Part shown: positions 1 to 8,628 of the stretch, piece by piece | Layout of the letters: every line of letters begins with the position of its first letter | Position numbering within the stretch: the stretch's first letter is position 1 | NCBI GenBank assembly: GCA_002441135.1 | Contig: DJVJ01000038.1 | Coordinates: 115,758 to 179,757 of the forward strand | Direction of reading: 5' to 3' | From: Caryophanales bacterium UBA6259 | Lineage (GTDB): Bacteria > Bacillota > Bacilli > Tepidibacillales > Tepidibacillaceae | DNA: 64,000 bases | The notes under the pieces: model-generated | Seen by the model: the letters and a program-made list of their open reading frames with translations, nothing else | Told to the model about the DNA's origin: nothing | The model's database searches: none | Program-made: the position numbers and the translations under genes

Positions 1-175
1 TATTGGGTTAGGGATGATTTTATTTTTTAATCATGTGTTTAAAAAGAAAATTAATGAAGAGCCTAGTCCGTTAGAAGTAGAAATGTTCTTATATCAAAGG
101 AATTTGGATAGCTATGTGGTTTTAAATGAAAATGAACAAAATCAAGATATGAATAGAAAGAGCAAAGATCAATGA
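1..175 (+). CDS. spoVAA: Stage V sporulation protein AA, C-terminal fragment
   Basis: Only the last 57 codons are in the window; the start lies upstream. The frame runs from base 2 to a TGA at 173-175. It encodes the end of a hydrophobic segment (GMILFFNHVF) followed by a polar tail rich in E, N, Q and K. Identification as SpoVAA rests mainly on position: it precedes a clear SpoVAB and overlaps it by four bases (ATGA), the order found in Bacillus spoVA operons. SpoVAA is a membrane component of the system that moves Ca-dipicolinate into the forespore. The operon promoter, sigma-G dependent in B. subtilis, would be outside the window. Confidence 0.75.
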   Translation, partial: IGLGMILFFNHVFKKKINEEPSPLEVEMFLYQRNLDSYVVLNENEQNQDMNRKSKDQ

Positions 176-597
176 ATATACTACAAATTTTTTCACTAAT
201 TATCATTGGCTTAGCAGGAGGGTTAGCAGTTGGCAGTGGATTTGTTGCTTTTCTTACCGTATTAGACATTGTTCCACGTCTAACCCAATTAATAAAAGGG
301 ATTACTTTTATACATTGGTTCCAAAGGGCATTAATATTAGGGGCAATATTTTTTACCTGGATTGATTTAAGGGGAAACGTCCTTGAAATTTCGATCACTA
401 CTGTTATATTGTTTGGGGCTTTTTCTGGAATATTTGTAGGCTTGTTAGCAGGTGCCTTAACAGAAGTTGTCAATGTACTACCCATATTGGCGAAAAGATT
501 AAATATGGCAAACGCCATATTATTTCTTTTAATGGCAATGGTATTTGGAAAGGTTGCAGGTTCTTTATTTCATTGGATTATTTATGTTGATAAATGA
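172..597 (+). CDS. spoVAB: Stage V sporulation protein AB
   Basis: The 141-residue protein is almost entirely hydrophobic, with about four membrane segments and glycine-rich turns (LAGGLAVGSGFVAFLTVLD), and has the usual SpoVAB length. SpoVAB is an integral membrane part of the spoVA dipicolinate transport machinery made in the forespore. The ATG overlaps the stop of the preceding gene (ATGA), which indicates translational coupling. The stop is followed immediately by the Shine-Dalgarno of spoVAC. Family assignment is by sequence character and operon position; nothing is unusual. Confidence 0.9.
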   Translation: MNILQIFSLIIIGLAGGLAVGSGFVAFLTVLDIVPRLTQLIKGITFIHWFQRALILGAIFFTWIDLRGNVLEISITTVILFGAFSGIFVGLLAGALTEVVNVLPILAKRLNMANAILFLLMAMVFGKVAGSLFHWIIYVDK

Positions 598-607
598 GGT
601 GAAAATA

Positions 608-1081
608 TTGAGTAAATCAACTGGGCAGCAAAGAGAGGAAAATGAGAAAAAAAGGCGCTATCAACAATTAACTAAGAAAAAAAGGCCTAATCCTCCTATT
701 GTATTAAATAGTGTTAAAGCATTTGTTATAGGTGGACTGATAAGCACCTTTGGTCAGTTTTTAATGAATTTTTATGTTAGTATCGGTTTTACCAAAGAAC
801 AGGCTGGAAACCCAACGGTTGCTACCTTAATCTTCATATCGGCTCTATTAACAGGATTAGGAGTATACGATAATATCGCCCAATTTGCAGGTGCAGGCTC
901 TGCAGTTCCAGTAACCGGATTTGCTAATTCAATTACATCCGCTGCATTAGAGCACCGCTCTGAAGGACTGGTTCTTGGTGTCGGTGGTAATATGTTTAAG
1001 CTCGCAGGATCTGTCATTGTTTTTGGAGTGGTAGCCGCTTTTTTTGTTGGTTTGATTAAAACATTAATTCGGATGATTTAG
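608..1081 (+). CDS. spoVAC: Stage V sporulation protein AC
   Basis: SpoVAC is a membrane protein of the spoVA complex; in B. subtilis it is reported to act as a mechanosensitive channel for dipicolinate release. I choose the TTG at 608, because GAGGTG (597-601) lies six bases upstream and the result (157 aa) is close to the usual 150; an upstream ATG at 545 would add residues from inside spoVAB. A basic N-terminus of about 40 residues precedes several membrane helices. The motif FAGAGSAVPVTGFANS near residue 97 is closely echoed in SpoVAE (FAGAGATVPITSFGNA), showing that the two are paralogues. Confidence 0.92.
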   Translation: MSKSTGQQREENEKKRRYQQLTKKKRPNPPIVLNSVKAFVIGGLISTFGQFLMNFYVSIGFTKEQAGNPTVATLIFISALLTGLGVYDNIAQFAGAGSAVPVTGFANSITSAALEHRSEGLVLGVGGNMFKLAGSVIVFGVVAAFFVGLIKTLIRMI

Positions 1082-1092
1082 GGGGAAGCTTA

Positions 1093-2106
1093 ATGGCAAC
1101 AAATATTGGAAGGAGTACTTGGCAATTTGATGATGTAAGAATTTTAGCTAGTGCTGTTGCTGTTGGACCAAAGGAAGGCCAGGGTCCTTTAGCAAACGAC
1201 TTTGACATTATTCATGAAGATATGTATGTTGGTCAAGATACATGGGAAAAAGCAGAGCGAAAATTATTTGAAGAGGCTTTAGATACGGCTATCCAAAAAT
1301 CGGGGGTATCAAAGGACAGTATTAATCTAATGATTGCTGGAGATCTACTAAACCAAATTATATCAGCCTCTTTTACTGCAAGATATGCAGAAATACCTTA
1401 TTTGGGAGTATATGGAGCTTGCTCTACGTCTATGGAGTCATTGGCTCTATCAGCATCACTGATTGATAGTGGTTTGGCAAATTATATTGTGTCTGGTTGC
1501 AGCAGTCATAATGCTACTGCTGAAAAGCAATATCGTTATCCAACAGAATATGGTGGGCAAAAACCACCATATGCCCAATGGACGGTAACAGGAGCTGGTG
1601 TGGCAGTTGTTGGGAAAGGGCTAATAGGACCAAAGGTAACCTATGCGACGATTGGAAAAGTGGTCGACCTTGGACTAAAAGATCCTTTTGACATGGGCTC
1701 AGCAATGGCTCCAGCAGCAGTAGACACCATTATTCAACATTTTAAAGATACTGGGAGACAGCCTGATGATTACGATCTAATTGTCACTGGTGATTTAGCA
1801 GGTGTTGGGTATCCATTGGCCAAAGAAATGCTATTAGAAAATGGATATGACATGTCAAAGGTATATAACGATTGCGGATTAATGATGTATTATCCAGATC
1901 AAGGTGTTTTTGCCGGTGGTAGTGGCTGCGCAAGCAGTGCAGCAGTAACCTATGGTCATATTATGAAACTGTTAAAAAATAAAAAAATAAATAAAGTACT
2001 TGTTGTAGCTACAGGGGCATTATTAAGTCCTATTACTTTTCAACAAGGTGAATCTATTCCATGTATTGCTCATGCGGTCGCTATTGAGAATGAAAAGGAG
2101 GAATAA
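1093..2106 (+). CDS. spoVAD: Stage V sporulation protein AD, dipicolinate-binding thiolase-fold protein
   Basis: The 337-residue soluble protein has the thiolase/ketoacyl-synthase fold of SpoVAD, which binds dipicolinic acid at the inner spore membrane. Visible landmarks are GACSTSMESLALSA (Cys110 in the position of the thiolase nucleophile), SGCSSHNATAEKQYRYP and a C-terminal glycine-rich GGSGCASSAA. SpoVAD is regarded as a non-enzymatic binding protein. The ATG follows GGGGGAAGC with good spacing and lies 11 bases after spoVAC; spoVAE starts two bases after its stop. Length and order match B. subtilis. Confidence 0.95.
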   Translation: MATNIGRSTWQFDDVRILASAVAVGPKEGQGPLANDFDIIHEDMYVGQDTWEKAERKLFEEALDTAIQKSGVSKDSINLMIAGDLLNQIISASFTARYAEIPYLGVYGACSTSMESLALSASLIDSGLANYIVSGCSSHNATAEKQYRYPTEYGGQKPPYAQWTVTGAGVAVVGKGLIGPKVTYATIGKVVDLGLKDPFDMGSAMAPAAVDTIIQHFKDTGRQPDDYDLIVTGDLAGVGYPLAKEMLLENGYDMSKVYNDCGLMMYYPDQGVFAGGSGCASSAAVTYGHIMKLLKNKKINKVLVVATGALLSPITFQQGESIPCIAHAVAIENEKEE

Positions 2107-2108
2107 TA

Positions 2109-2462
2109 ATGGGAAGTTACCCAGCAGCCTTTTTGGTAGGTGGTTTAATCAGTGTCATAGGTCAGATATTAATGGATATGACAAAAATGACACCAGCTCA
2201 TGTGATGAGTACCTTAGTTGTGGCTGGAGCAGTTTTAGATGGCTTAGGATTATATGAACCCTTAATTGAATTTGCAGGTGCAGGCGCAACTGTACCCATC
2301 ACAAGTTTCGGAAATGCACTGGTTCATGGAGCACTTTCTGAAGCAGAACATCATGGCTTAATTGGAATTGTTACCGGTATTTTCGAGGTAACTAGTGCTG
2401 GTATTTCTTCTGCTATTATATTTGGGTTTTTAGTTGCAATTATATTTAAACCTAAAGGATAA
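2109..2462 (+). CDS. spoVAE: Stage V sporulation protein AE (SpoVAEB type)
   Basis: The 117-residue hydrophobic protein is a shorter paralogue of SpoVAC and shares the GGLIS, GQILMDM and FAGAGATVPITSFGNA signatures. It is a membrane subunit of the SpoVA dipicolinate channel and is commonly encoded by mobile spoVA operons as well. AGGAGG at the end of spoVAD (2097-2102) serves as ribosome binding site, and the ATG follows the spoVAD stop by two bases, so translation is probably coupled. Nothing unusual in length or composition. Confidence 0.92.
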   Translation: MGSYPAAFLVGGLISVIGQILMDMTKMTPAHVMSTLVVAGAVLDGLGLYEPLIEFAGAGATVPITSFGNALVHGALSEAEHHGLIGIVTGIFEVTSAGISSAIIFGFLVAIIFKPKG

Positions 2463-2474
2463 ATTAGGTGATGA

Positions 2475-3146
2475 ATGATGGAAGAATTGATGCAAAATGT
2501 AATGGATAAAAAAAGGGTAATTTTTATTACAGACGGAGATGATGTTGCCAGACAGGTTATTGAAGAGGTTGCCAAACAAATCCATGGCAGATGTATTTCT
2601 CGTTCGGCAGGTAATCCATCACCATATAGTGGCTATGATTTAGTTCAAATGATCAAAGCTACTCCTTATGATCCAATTCTAATTATGTTTGATGATAATG
2701 GCAAAGGGGCTAAAGGAGATGGGGAAAGAGCAATGGAATTTATTGCGAAGCACCCAGACATTGTAGTGCTAGGTGCTGTAGCTGTCGCTTCTAATACCAA
2801 ATTTGTTGATGGAACAACAATCGATATCTCTATTGATCGGAATGGTAGAGTGATCGAAAGCGGCATAAATAAGGATGGCGAGACTGTTGGGGGGCCATTA
2901 AGAGTTTATGGAGATACCGTTGATATATTAGATAAAATCGATTTACCCATCATTGTTGGAATAGGTGATATTGGGAAAATGGGTGGAAGAGATCATCTAA
3001 AGCATGGTTCTCCAATTACTCTAAAGGCAATTCAGACCATTCTGGAATGGAGTGAGCAAGATGAAAAAGGATTTGAAAAAGCCAAAAAGGCTAAAACAAG
3101 ATCAGAATCAATCTCAAGCAGAAAAAATAAACCAACAAGTGAATAG
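2475..3146 (+). CDS. spoVAEA: Stage V sporulation protein AEA-type soluble subunit
   Basis: The 223-residue soluble protein begins after AGGTGATG, with two adjacent ATG codons (2475 and 2478). The core has FITDGDDVARQVIEEVA, ISRSAGNPSPYSG, LIMFDDNGKGAKGDGERA and GIGDIGKMGGRDH, all characteristic of SpoVAEA, whose biochemical role is undefined. The B. subtilis protein is about 203 aa; the extra length here is a basic C-terminal tail. The last roughly 85 bases overlap the start of spoVAF in another frame, so the two products are probably translated in a coupled way. Confidence 0.9.
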   Translation: MMEELMQNVMDKKRVIFITDGDDVARQVIEEVAKQIHGRCISRSAGNPSPYSGYDLVQMIKATPYDPILIMFDDNGKGAKGDGERAMEFIAKHPDIVVLGAVAVASNTKFVDGTTIDISIDRNGRVIESGINKDGETVGGPLRVYGDTVDILDKIDLPIIVGIGDIGKMGGRDHLKHGSPITLKAIQTILEWSEQDEKGFEKAKKAKTRSESISSRKNKPTSE

Positions 3147-4662
3147 CAAGGGACAATCTTTGTCACCTACAGATGAAATAGATACGATGGAAGAAAGCTT
3201 AAATGAAACAATACACATTTCTCGTCATTTAAAGGAAAATAAAGAAGTGTTAGATGAAAAGCTTGGCGTAGGCGAAAGCTTTGATATGGTATGTAGAGAA
3301 ATGAATTTTGGGGGCAAGGAATTTGCTCTTTACTATGTTAATGGTTTCGCTAATTCAGACATCATGACTCAAATTTTAAAGGAACTAGCAGATGTAGAGA
3401 GAGAGGATTTGGTTCCTAATGTTTTAAAGCACTTATTTGAAACCTATATTTCTCATATTCAAGTTGAGAAGTTAAAAACAATAAATGAAATAAATGATAG
3501 TGTTCTTTCTGGTCAATTAGTAATGCTGATTGATAAGGAAGAAGAGGCTTTAGTGATTGATGTTAGGAATTACCCTGGAAGGTCTCCTCAGGAGCCAGAT
3601 ACAGAAAGAGTGGTACGTGGTTCGAGAGATGGCTATGTTGAAACGATCTTATTTAATACTGCTTTAACAAGAAGACGGATAAGAGATGAACGTTTAAGAA
3701 TGGAGATTCAACAAGTGGGCGAGCGCTCGAAGACAGATGTCTGTGTTGCATATTTAAAGGATGTAGCTGACCCCGGACTTGTCCAATTGATTAAAGATAA
3801 AATTCAAGAAATAAATATTGATGGACTTCCAATGGCAGAAAAAACGCTTGAAGAGTTTATTGTTGGACGATCTTGGCACCCATTTCCTCTTGTTCGCTAT
3901 ACAGAGCGCCCAGATGTGGCCGCAAGCCATTTACTAGAGGGCCATGTATTAATCTTTGTCGATACATCACCAAGTGTGATTATCACTCCTTCAACATACT
4001 TTCATCATCTTCAGCATGCAGAGGAGTACCGTCATACACCAATCATTGGCACCTATCTTCGTTGGGTACGTTTTATCGGTGTATTCACCTCTATCTTTAT
4101 AATGCCTTTATGGTTAACCTATGTGCTTGAGCCTGACTTATTACCAGATGCCATCAAATTTATAGGGCCAAGGGAAACGAGTAAAATACCAATTATATTG
4201 CAATTTTTATTTGCGGAATTAGGATTAGACCTGATGCGAATGGCTGCGATACATACCCCTTCACCGTTAGCAACTGCCATGGGTTTAATCGCAGCAGTAT
4301 TAATTGGGGATATCGCAATTACTGTTGGATTATTCGTGCCAGAGGTGATTTTCTATGCAGCGATTGCTGTGATTGGAACGTATGCAACCCCAAGCTATGA
4401 GCTTAGTCTAGCTAATAAATTAGCAAGAACTTTAATTTTATTAGCAACCTTTATTTTTAAAATCCCTGGATTAGTCATCAGTATCACATTTATTTTGGTC
4501 ATATTAGCAAGTACTCGTTCTCTTGGAACACCATATCTATGGCCATTTATTCCTTTTAATTTTAAAGGTATGATGGGAATAATTTTTAGAAATCCATTCC
4601 CAATGATGAATGTAAGACCAAGTATTGTGCACCCTCAAAATCAAAATCGACAAAAAAAGTGA
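3061..4662 (+). CDS. spoVAF: Stage V sporulation protein AF, GerA-type membrane protein
   Basis: This belongs to the GerA germinant-receptor A-subunit family: a soluble N-terminal half containing DVRNYPGRSPQEPDTERVVRG and a C-terminal half with about five membrane helices (residues 300-500). SpoVAF works with the SpoVA channel and amplifies germination signalling. Two starts are possible: GTG 3052, or ATG 3061 with GGAG eight bases upstream. I prefer 3061 (533 aa). Both overlap spoVAEA. The first 50 residues are unusually basic and Gln-rich, and the B. subtilis protein is about 493 aa, so a later start cannot be excluded. Confidence 0.88.
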   Translation: MKKDLKKPKRLKQDQNQSQAEKINQQVNSKGQSLSPTDEIDTMEESLNETIHISRHLKENKEVLDEKLGVGESFDMVCREMNFGGKEFALYYVNGFANSDIMTQILKELADVEREDLVPNVLKHLFETYISHIQVEKLKTINEINDSVLSGQLVMLIDKEEEALVIDVRNYPGRSPQEPDTERVVRGSRDGYVETILFNTALTRRRIRDERLRMEIQQVGERSKTDVCVAYLKDVADPGLVQLIKDKIQEINIDGLPMAEKTLEEFIVGRSWHPFPLVRYTERPDVAASHLLEGHVLIFVDTSPSVIITPSTYFHHLQHAEEYRHTPIIGTYLRWVRFIGVFTSIFIMPLWLTYVLEPDLLPDAIKFIGPRETSKIPIILQFLFAELGLDLMRMAAIHTPSPLATAMGLIAAVLIGDIAITVGLFVPEVIFYAAIAVIGTYATPSYELSLANKLARTLILLATFIFKIPGLVISITFILVILASTRSLGTPYLWPFIPFNFKGMMGIIFRNPFPMMNVRPSIVHPQNQNRQKK

Positions 4663-4694
4663 CACTTCATTTTCAATTAGTCTGAAAAATCTAG

Positions 4695-4723
4695 TTGAAA
4701 ATAATTATTAGTTATGGTATATT
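4695..4723 (+). promoter_or_regulatory. Sigma-A promoter of the lysA leader
   Basis: TTGAAA (4695-4700) and TATATT (4718-4723) are separated by exactly 17 bases. Transcription should start near 4730, about 35 bases upstream of the lysine riboswitch. This is a sequence-only prediction with consensus geometry. Confidence 0.75.
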
Positions 4724-4765
4724 CACTACTAACAATTTAATATACCTCATCATCAATATGATGAT

Positions 4766-4930
4766 GATAGAGGCGCGAAAACCAAGAGTATCATTTTGGA
4801 GTAAAGGGCTACAAAGAAGAAATGAAAAAGGGGTTTTTGCCGAAGCGAAGAGTTCTGCCCAGAAATCTTCTGCTGGGTCGGCATTGAAGAAGTGTCGAAC
4901 TGTCACTAATTTATAGTGATGTGCTATCTC
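4766..4930 (+). ncRNA. Lysine riboswitch (L-box) aptamer
   Basis: The segment carries the conserved L-box pieces in order: GATAGAGGCGCG opening P1/P2, AAGAGTA, the GGAGTAAAG loop region, GGTTTTTGCCGAAGCGAAGAG, the pairing arm CTGGGTCGGCATTGAA, and closure by GTGCTATCTC, whose CTATC pairs with the initial GATAG. L-boxes bind lysine and terminate transcription of lysine biosynthesis or transport genes. Here the aptamer lies between a sigma-A promoter and a terminator upstream of lysA, which makes the regulatory logic clear. A small hairpin (TCATCAT/ATGATGA) sits just before P1. Confidence 0.95.
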
Positions 4931-4956
4931 AGACAGGTGTGAGGGTATACGCAGAT

Positions 4957-5041
4957 AAAAAACTGACGTATAGCTAGCACATAGTGCACCTATTTTATTT
5001 TGATTAATAAAATAGGAAGTAGTTATATATCAGTTTTTTTT
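4957..5041 (+). terminator. Lysine-controlled terminator (expression platform)
   Basis: AAAAAACTGACGTATAGCT (4957 on) pairs, with one mismatch and two G-U pairs, with AGTTATATATCAGTTTTTT ending at 5038, followed by U residues. Inside it a second perfect stem forms, CCTATTTTATT/AATAAAATAGG. Together they give a very long terminator hairpin between aptamer and lysA. Confidence 0.85.
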
Positions 5042-5078
5042 GTTCTCTCCTGTCTTCTTAAAAAAAGGAGGATGTTGA

Positions 5079-6419
5079 ATGTACCTACCAGGGTCAAGTA
5101 AAATTAATAGTAAAAATCATTTGGAAATAGGTGGAGTAGATACCATTGACTTGGTAACTCAGTATGGAACACCCTTATATGTAATGGATGAATGGGATGT
5201 TCGAAATAGAATGAGAGAATATGTAAATACATTTGAAAAACAGCAAGTTGCATTTCAAGTGGCATATGCTAGTAAAGCCCTTTGCACCATGACAATGTGC
5301 CATATTGCAAAAGAAGAAGGATTATCATTAGATGTGGTATCTGGAGGCGAGCTTTATACGGCTTTAAAAGCTGGCTTTCCTGTAGACCGAATTCATTTTC
5401 ATGGAAATAATAAAAGCGATGAAGAAATCAAGATGGCTATTCGTGCAGATATAGGTGCATTTGTGATCGACAATCATTATGAGATAAGTTTAATTGAGCA
5501 AATTGCTGGGAATGAAAATAAAAAGGTAAAAGCATTAATCCGTGTAACTCCTGGGATAGAAGCACATACACATGAGTATATCCAAACAGGGCAGGAAGAT
5601 TCAAAGTTTGGATTTAATATAGGTGAAATGGCATTAGAGGCAGCGAAAAGAGTAAATCAGTCAAACCAAATAGAACTTCTTGGTTTTCATTTCCATATTG
5701 GTTCGCAAATATTTGATATGACAGGCTTTGAAAAAGCAATTGAAAGAATGGCTGCATTCTATCAGATGGTACAGAAAGAACTTAAGATCAACTTACCTAT
5801 TTTAAATACAGGTGGAGGATTTGGAATTCGATATGTAGATGAAGACCAACCTTTATCCATCCGTCATTATGTCACAGCTCTTGTAGAATCAGTAAAGCGT
5901 TATTTTTATCATCTTGGTTTGGAAATTCCACAGATTTGGATCGAACCTGGTCGAAGTATTGTAGGTGAGGCTGGTACAACACTCTACACCATCGGCTCTA
6001 ATAAAGAAGTTCCAAACGTTAGAAAGTATGTTGCTGTTGATGGGGGAATGATGGATAATCCTAGACCGGCATTATATCAGGCAAAATATAATGCAGTAAT
6101 CGCGAATAGGATGGAATCTCAAGCTTCAGAATTGGTTTCGGTTGCTGGAAAAGCATGTGAAAGTGGGGATATGTTAATTTGGGATATACTATTAAATGAA
6201 CCCCAGTCTGGCGATGTCCTCGCAGTATTTTCTACTGGTGCTTATAATTATTCGATGGCGAGTAATTATAATCGAATCACTAGACCAGCGATGGTATTAG
6301 TCTCTAATGGAAAAACCGATTTGATTGTCAAGAGAGAAACCTATGATGATTTGATTCAACATGATTTGGTACCAGAACGTTTTATCCAATCATCATATAA
6401 TAAGATAACAAACGTCTAA
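5079..6419 (+). CDS. lysA: Diaminopimelate decarboxylase
   Basis: LysA decarboxylates meso-diaminopimelate to L-lysine, the last step of lysine synthesis, using pyridoxal phosphate. The 446 residues carry the PLP lysine at K66 (YASKALC), the HFHIGSQI and NTGGGFG phosphate-binding motifs, EPGRSIVGEAG and the CESGD active-site motif. The ATG follows AAAGGAGG at an ideal distance. Length matches the family (about 440). Expression is controlled by the L-box riboswitch directly upstream, and a strong terminator follows, so the gene forms a single-gene unit. Confidence 0.97.
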   Translation: MYLPGSSKINSKNHLEIGGVDTIDLVTQYGTPLYVMDEWDVRNRMREYVNTFEKQQVAFQVAYASKALCTMTMCHIAKEEGLSLDVVSGGELYTALKAGFPVDRIHFHGNNKSDEEIKMAIRADIGAFVIDNHYEISLIEQIAGNENKKVKALIRVTPGIEAHTHEYIQTGQEDSKFGFNIGEMALEAAKRVNQSNQIELLGFHFHIGSQIFDMTGFEKAIERMAAFYQMVQKELKINLPILNTGGGFGIRYVDEDQPLSIRHYVTALVESVKRYFYHLGLEIPQIWIEPGRSIVGEAGTTLYTIGSNKEVPNVRKYVAVDGGMMDNPRPALYQAKYNAVIANRMESQASELVSVAGKACESGDMLIWDILLNEPQSGDVLAVFSTGAYNYSMASNYNRITRPAMVLVSNGKTDLIVKRETYDDLIQHDLVPERFIQSSYNKITNV

Positions 6420-6445
6420 CCAAAGCAACTATGCTTTGGTTTTTT
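6420..6445 (+). terminator. Terminator after lysA
   Basis: Perfect 8-bp stem CCAAAGCA/TGCTTTGG with a four-base loop and a run of six T directly after the lysA stop. Confidence 0.9.
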
Positions 6446-6464
6446 ATTTCTAATCGATATCTAA

Positions 6465-6493
6465 TTGTGGAAAAATGATGCTTGTGGTATAAT
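6465..6493 (+). promoter_or_regulatory. Sigma-A promoter for scpA-scpB
   Basis: TTGTGG (6465-6470), a 17-base spacer and a perfect TATAAT (6488-6493) precede scpA by about 60 bases. Confidence 0.7.
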
Positions 6494-6560
6494 TTCACCA
6501 GTTAAAATGTGCAGTTTCATGAAAAATTCAAGAAAAAAATCTGATTTGAGGTAGAAAAAA

Positions 6561-7325
6561 ATGCCTTATCAAATAAAGCTAGAAACCTTTGAAGGACCAT
6601 TGGATTTATTGCTACATCTTATAGAAAAAGAGGAAATGGATATTTATGATATCCAAATCTCAGTGATCACAGAACAATATCTCGAATACATAAGAACAAT
6701 GCAGAGTTTAAAGCTTGATATTACAAGCGAGTTTTTAGTGATGGCCTCTACTTTACTCGCGATTAAAAGTAAAATGCTATTACCGGTACGTAATGAAGAT
6801 GAATTTGAACCAATCATGGATATGGATTATGAGGAAGATCCTCGTGAGGAATTAGTTCAACGATTACTTGAATATAAAAAATATAAGCAATTATCGATAA
6901 TTCTTAAAGAAAAGGAAATCGAAAGAAGTCAGCTATATACACGCCCAATGATAGACTTAAGTTTATATCGAGTTGAACAGGAAAGTAATCCAGTAGAAGG
7001 AATTAATCTTTATCATCTAATTGATGCTTTTCAAAAAGCACTAAAAAAATATTCTTACCGTGATCCGATTACAAAAATAGAAAGAGAAGAAATCAGTGTT
7101 CATGATCGCATGATTGAAATTATGGAGCTGGTTGAAGATGAAGGAATTCTCTTTTTTTCTAAGATAATCTCATTAGGAAACAGTAAATCAGATATTGTTG
7201 TTACTTTTCTTAGCATATTAGAGCTAATGAAGCAAAAAAAAATCATCTGTGTTCAGAGCGTGAATTTTGATGAGATTGTAATTCATTATAATGATGAAAG
7301 AGAGGATGCACATGGATTACAATAA
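6561..7325 (+). CDS. scpA: Segregation and condensation protein A (kleisin)
   Basis: ScpA is the kleisin subunit that bridges SMC heads and, with ScpB, forms bacterial condensin for chromosome segregation. The 254-residue protein opens with the family signature FEGPLDLLLHLIEKEEMDIYDI, followed by SEFLVMASTLLAIKSKMLLP and the conserved REELVQRLLEYKKYK. The ATG follows TTTGAGGT. It overlaps the start of scpB by 14 bases, indicating coupled synthesis of the two partners. Confidence 0.96.
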   Translation: MPYQIKLETFEGPLDLLLHLIEKEEMDIYDIQISVITEQYLEYIRTMQSLKLDITSEFLVMASTLLAIKSKMLLPVRNEDEFEPIMDMDYEEDPREELVQRLLEYKKYKQLSIILKEKEIERSQLYTRPMIDLSLYRVEQESNPVEGINLYHLIDAFQKALKKYSYRDPITKIEREEISVHDRMIEIMELVEDEGILFFSKIISLGNSKSDIVVTFLSILELMKQKKIICVQSVNFDEIVIHYNDEREDAHGLQ

Positions 7326-7884
7326 AATAAAATCAATTATTGAAGGATTATTATTTGTTAGTGGTGACGAAGGGCTTGAAGCAAAACAAATTGCAGAAAT
7401 CGTTGAAATTCCAATCGATGAAGTAGAAGATATCTTATATGATATGCAAGCAGATTTTAAGAGAATACAGCGTGGAATACAAATTATGCAAATTGGTACT
7501 TCTTATCAATTAACAACACTACCAGAGCATACCATTTATTATGAGCGGTTAGCTTCTAATCCTTCTCATTCTACATTGTCTCAGCCTGCATTAGAAACTC
7601 TTGCACTTATCGCTTATAAACAACCAGTAACAAGGGCAGAAATAGAAGAGGTTAGAGGAGTAAAATCAGAAAAATCGATTAATACGCTTGTATCAAAAGG
7701 TTTAATTAAAGAAGTTGGACGATTAGATGGTATTGGTCGCCCTTATCTATATGGAACAACCAACGAGTTTCTCGATTATTTTGGATTGAAAAATATTAAG
7801 GATTTACCTCCAATTCCTGAAAACCTACAAATCGATGATGAAGAGGATATTGATCTATTCAATTTCAATCATAACTTAGAATAA
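7312..7884 (+). CDS. scpB: Segregation and condensation protein B
   Basis: ScpB is a winged-helix homodimer that binds ScpA in the SMC-ScpAB complex. The 190-residue protein has IEGLLFVSGDEGL near the start and the hallmark ALETLALIAYKQPVTRAEIEEVRG, then GRLDGIGRPYLYGTT and an acidic C-terminal tail. I choose the ATG at 7312, spaced 7-8 bases from GAGAGG; an ATG 21 bases upstream lacks a fitting ribosome site. A terminator begins at its stop codon. Confidence 0.95.
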   Translation: MDYNKIKSIIEGLLFVSGDEGLEAKQIAEIVEIPIDEVEDILYDMQADFKRIQRGIQIMQIGTSYQLTTLPEHTIYYERLASNPSHSTLSQPALETLALIAYKQPVTRAEIEEVRGVKSEKSINTLVSKGLIKEVGRLDGIGRPYLYGTTNEFLDYFGLKNIKDLPPIPENLQIDDEEDIDLFNFNHNLE

Positions 7885-7906
7885 GCAGCTAATGCTTATT
7901 TTTTTT
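7880..7906 (+). terminator. Terminator after scpB
   Basis: AATAAGC/GCTTATT stem that includes the scpB stop codon, followed by a run of T residues. Confidence 0.8.
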
Positions 7907-7953
7907 GTATTCTTTTTTAAAGTTTGTTGAATACTACCAATGGAGTGATGAAT

Positions 7954-8628
7954 ATGCATTGGTACCAGTATTTGTTGATTATTATCATTTTATTTTTAAT
8001 TCTATTATTAATTTCTTTTGTCAAAATAAAAATCAAGTATAAGAAGGATAATAAAAACGATTTATTGACAGTAGATGTTTGGTTATTTTTCAATTTAATT
8101 CATTATCGTAGAGAAGTCCCTTTAATTGTCTTTGAATCAATCAATGAAGGGATTAAATATAAGAGCAACGACAATATTAAATTGAGTGAAAAAAATGAGT
8201 TTAAGGATCGTATTACAGCTACAAAGCTTTCAAGATTTCATACTAATTATCAAAGATTCCTAGCACAGATTCAGGATTTTTACGAGGTTATAAAAAAATT
8301 CCTATCTCATATTTATTTTGATCGCTTTTATTGGAAATCAACCATAGGGCTTGACGACGCAATGCTAACTGGTGTTTTCATTGGAGTTATTTGGAGTTTA
8401 AAGGGAGCAATCATCGGCCTTATTTCCAAATATATGAAGTTAAGAGAACTTCCGGAGATTTTTGTAGAACCTGTTTATCATGATATGGTATTACAAAGTG
8501 AATTTGAATGCATACTAAGATTTAGAGTAAGCTATGTTTTTGTAGCAGGAATTCGTATAGGTATTCAACTAATTAAAGGTGGTGGTAAAAAATGGCGGGA
8601 GAACAACAGCATCCCATACAAGGCTTGA
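7954..8628 (+). CDS. ytfI: DUF2953 membrane protein, YtfI-like
   Basis: The 224-residue protein has one strong N-terminal membrane segment (LLIIIILFLILLLISF), then a soluble part ending in VEPVYHDMVLQSEFECILRFR and RIGIQLIK, typical of the DUF2953 family. The family member YtfI is encoded next to the sporulation gene ytfJ (gerW), and the same pair occurs here with a 37-base overlap. ATG 7954 is selected because GGAG lies eight bases upstream; ATG 7948 is too close to it. Its exact role is unknown, presumably connected with GerW in sporulating cells. Confidence 0.8.
   Translation: MHWYQYLLIIIILFLILLLISFVKIKIKYKKDNKNDLLTVDVWLFFNLIHYRREVPLIVFESINEGIKYKSNDNIKLSEKNEFKDRITATKLSRFHTNYQRFLAQIQDFYEVIKKFLSHIYFDRFYWKSTIGLDDAMLTGVFIGVIWSLKGAIIGLISKYMKLRELPEIFVEPVYHDMVLQSEFECILRFRVSYVFVAGIRIGIQLIKGGGKKWRENNSIPYKA

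Noticed and set aside
63..518. 151-codon minus-strand frame across spoVAB
   Set aside because: Antisense shadow of spoVAA/spoVAB without a ribosome site.
2048..2257. Overlapping 69-codon frame at the spoVAD-spoVAE junction
   Set aside because: Out of frame with both conserved genes and with no family features; a shadow.
3052..3060. GTG 3052 as start of spoVAF
   Set aside because: Possible, but ATG 3061 has a better spaced GGAG; kept only as an alternative.
4695..4916. 73-codon open frame upstream of lysA
   Set aside because: It lies inside the lysine riboswitch leader, has no ribosome site, and its sequence is explained by conserved RNA structure.
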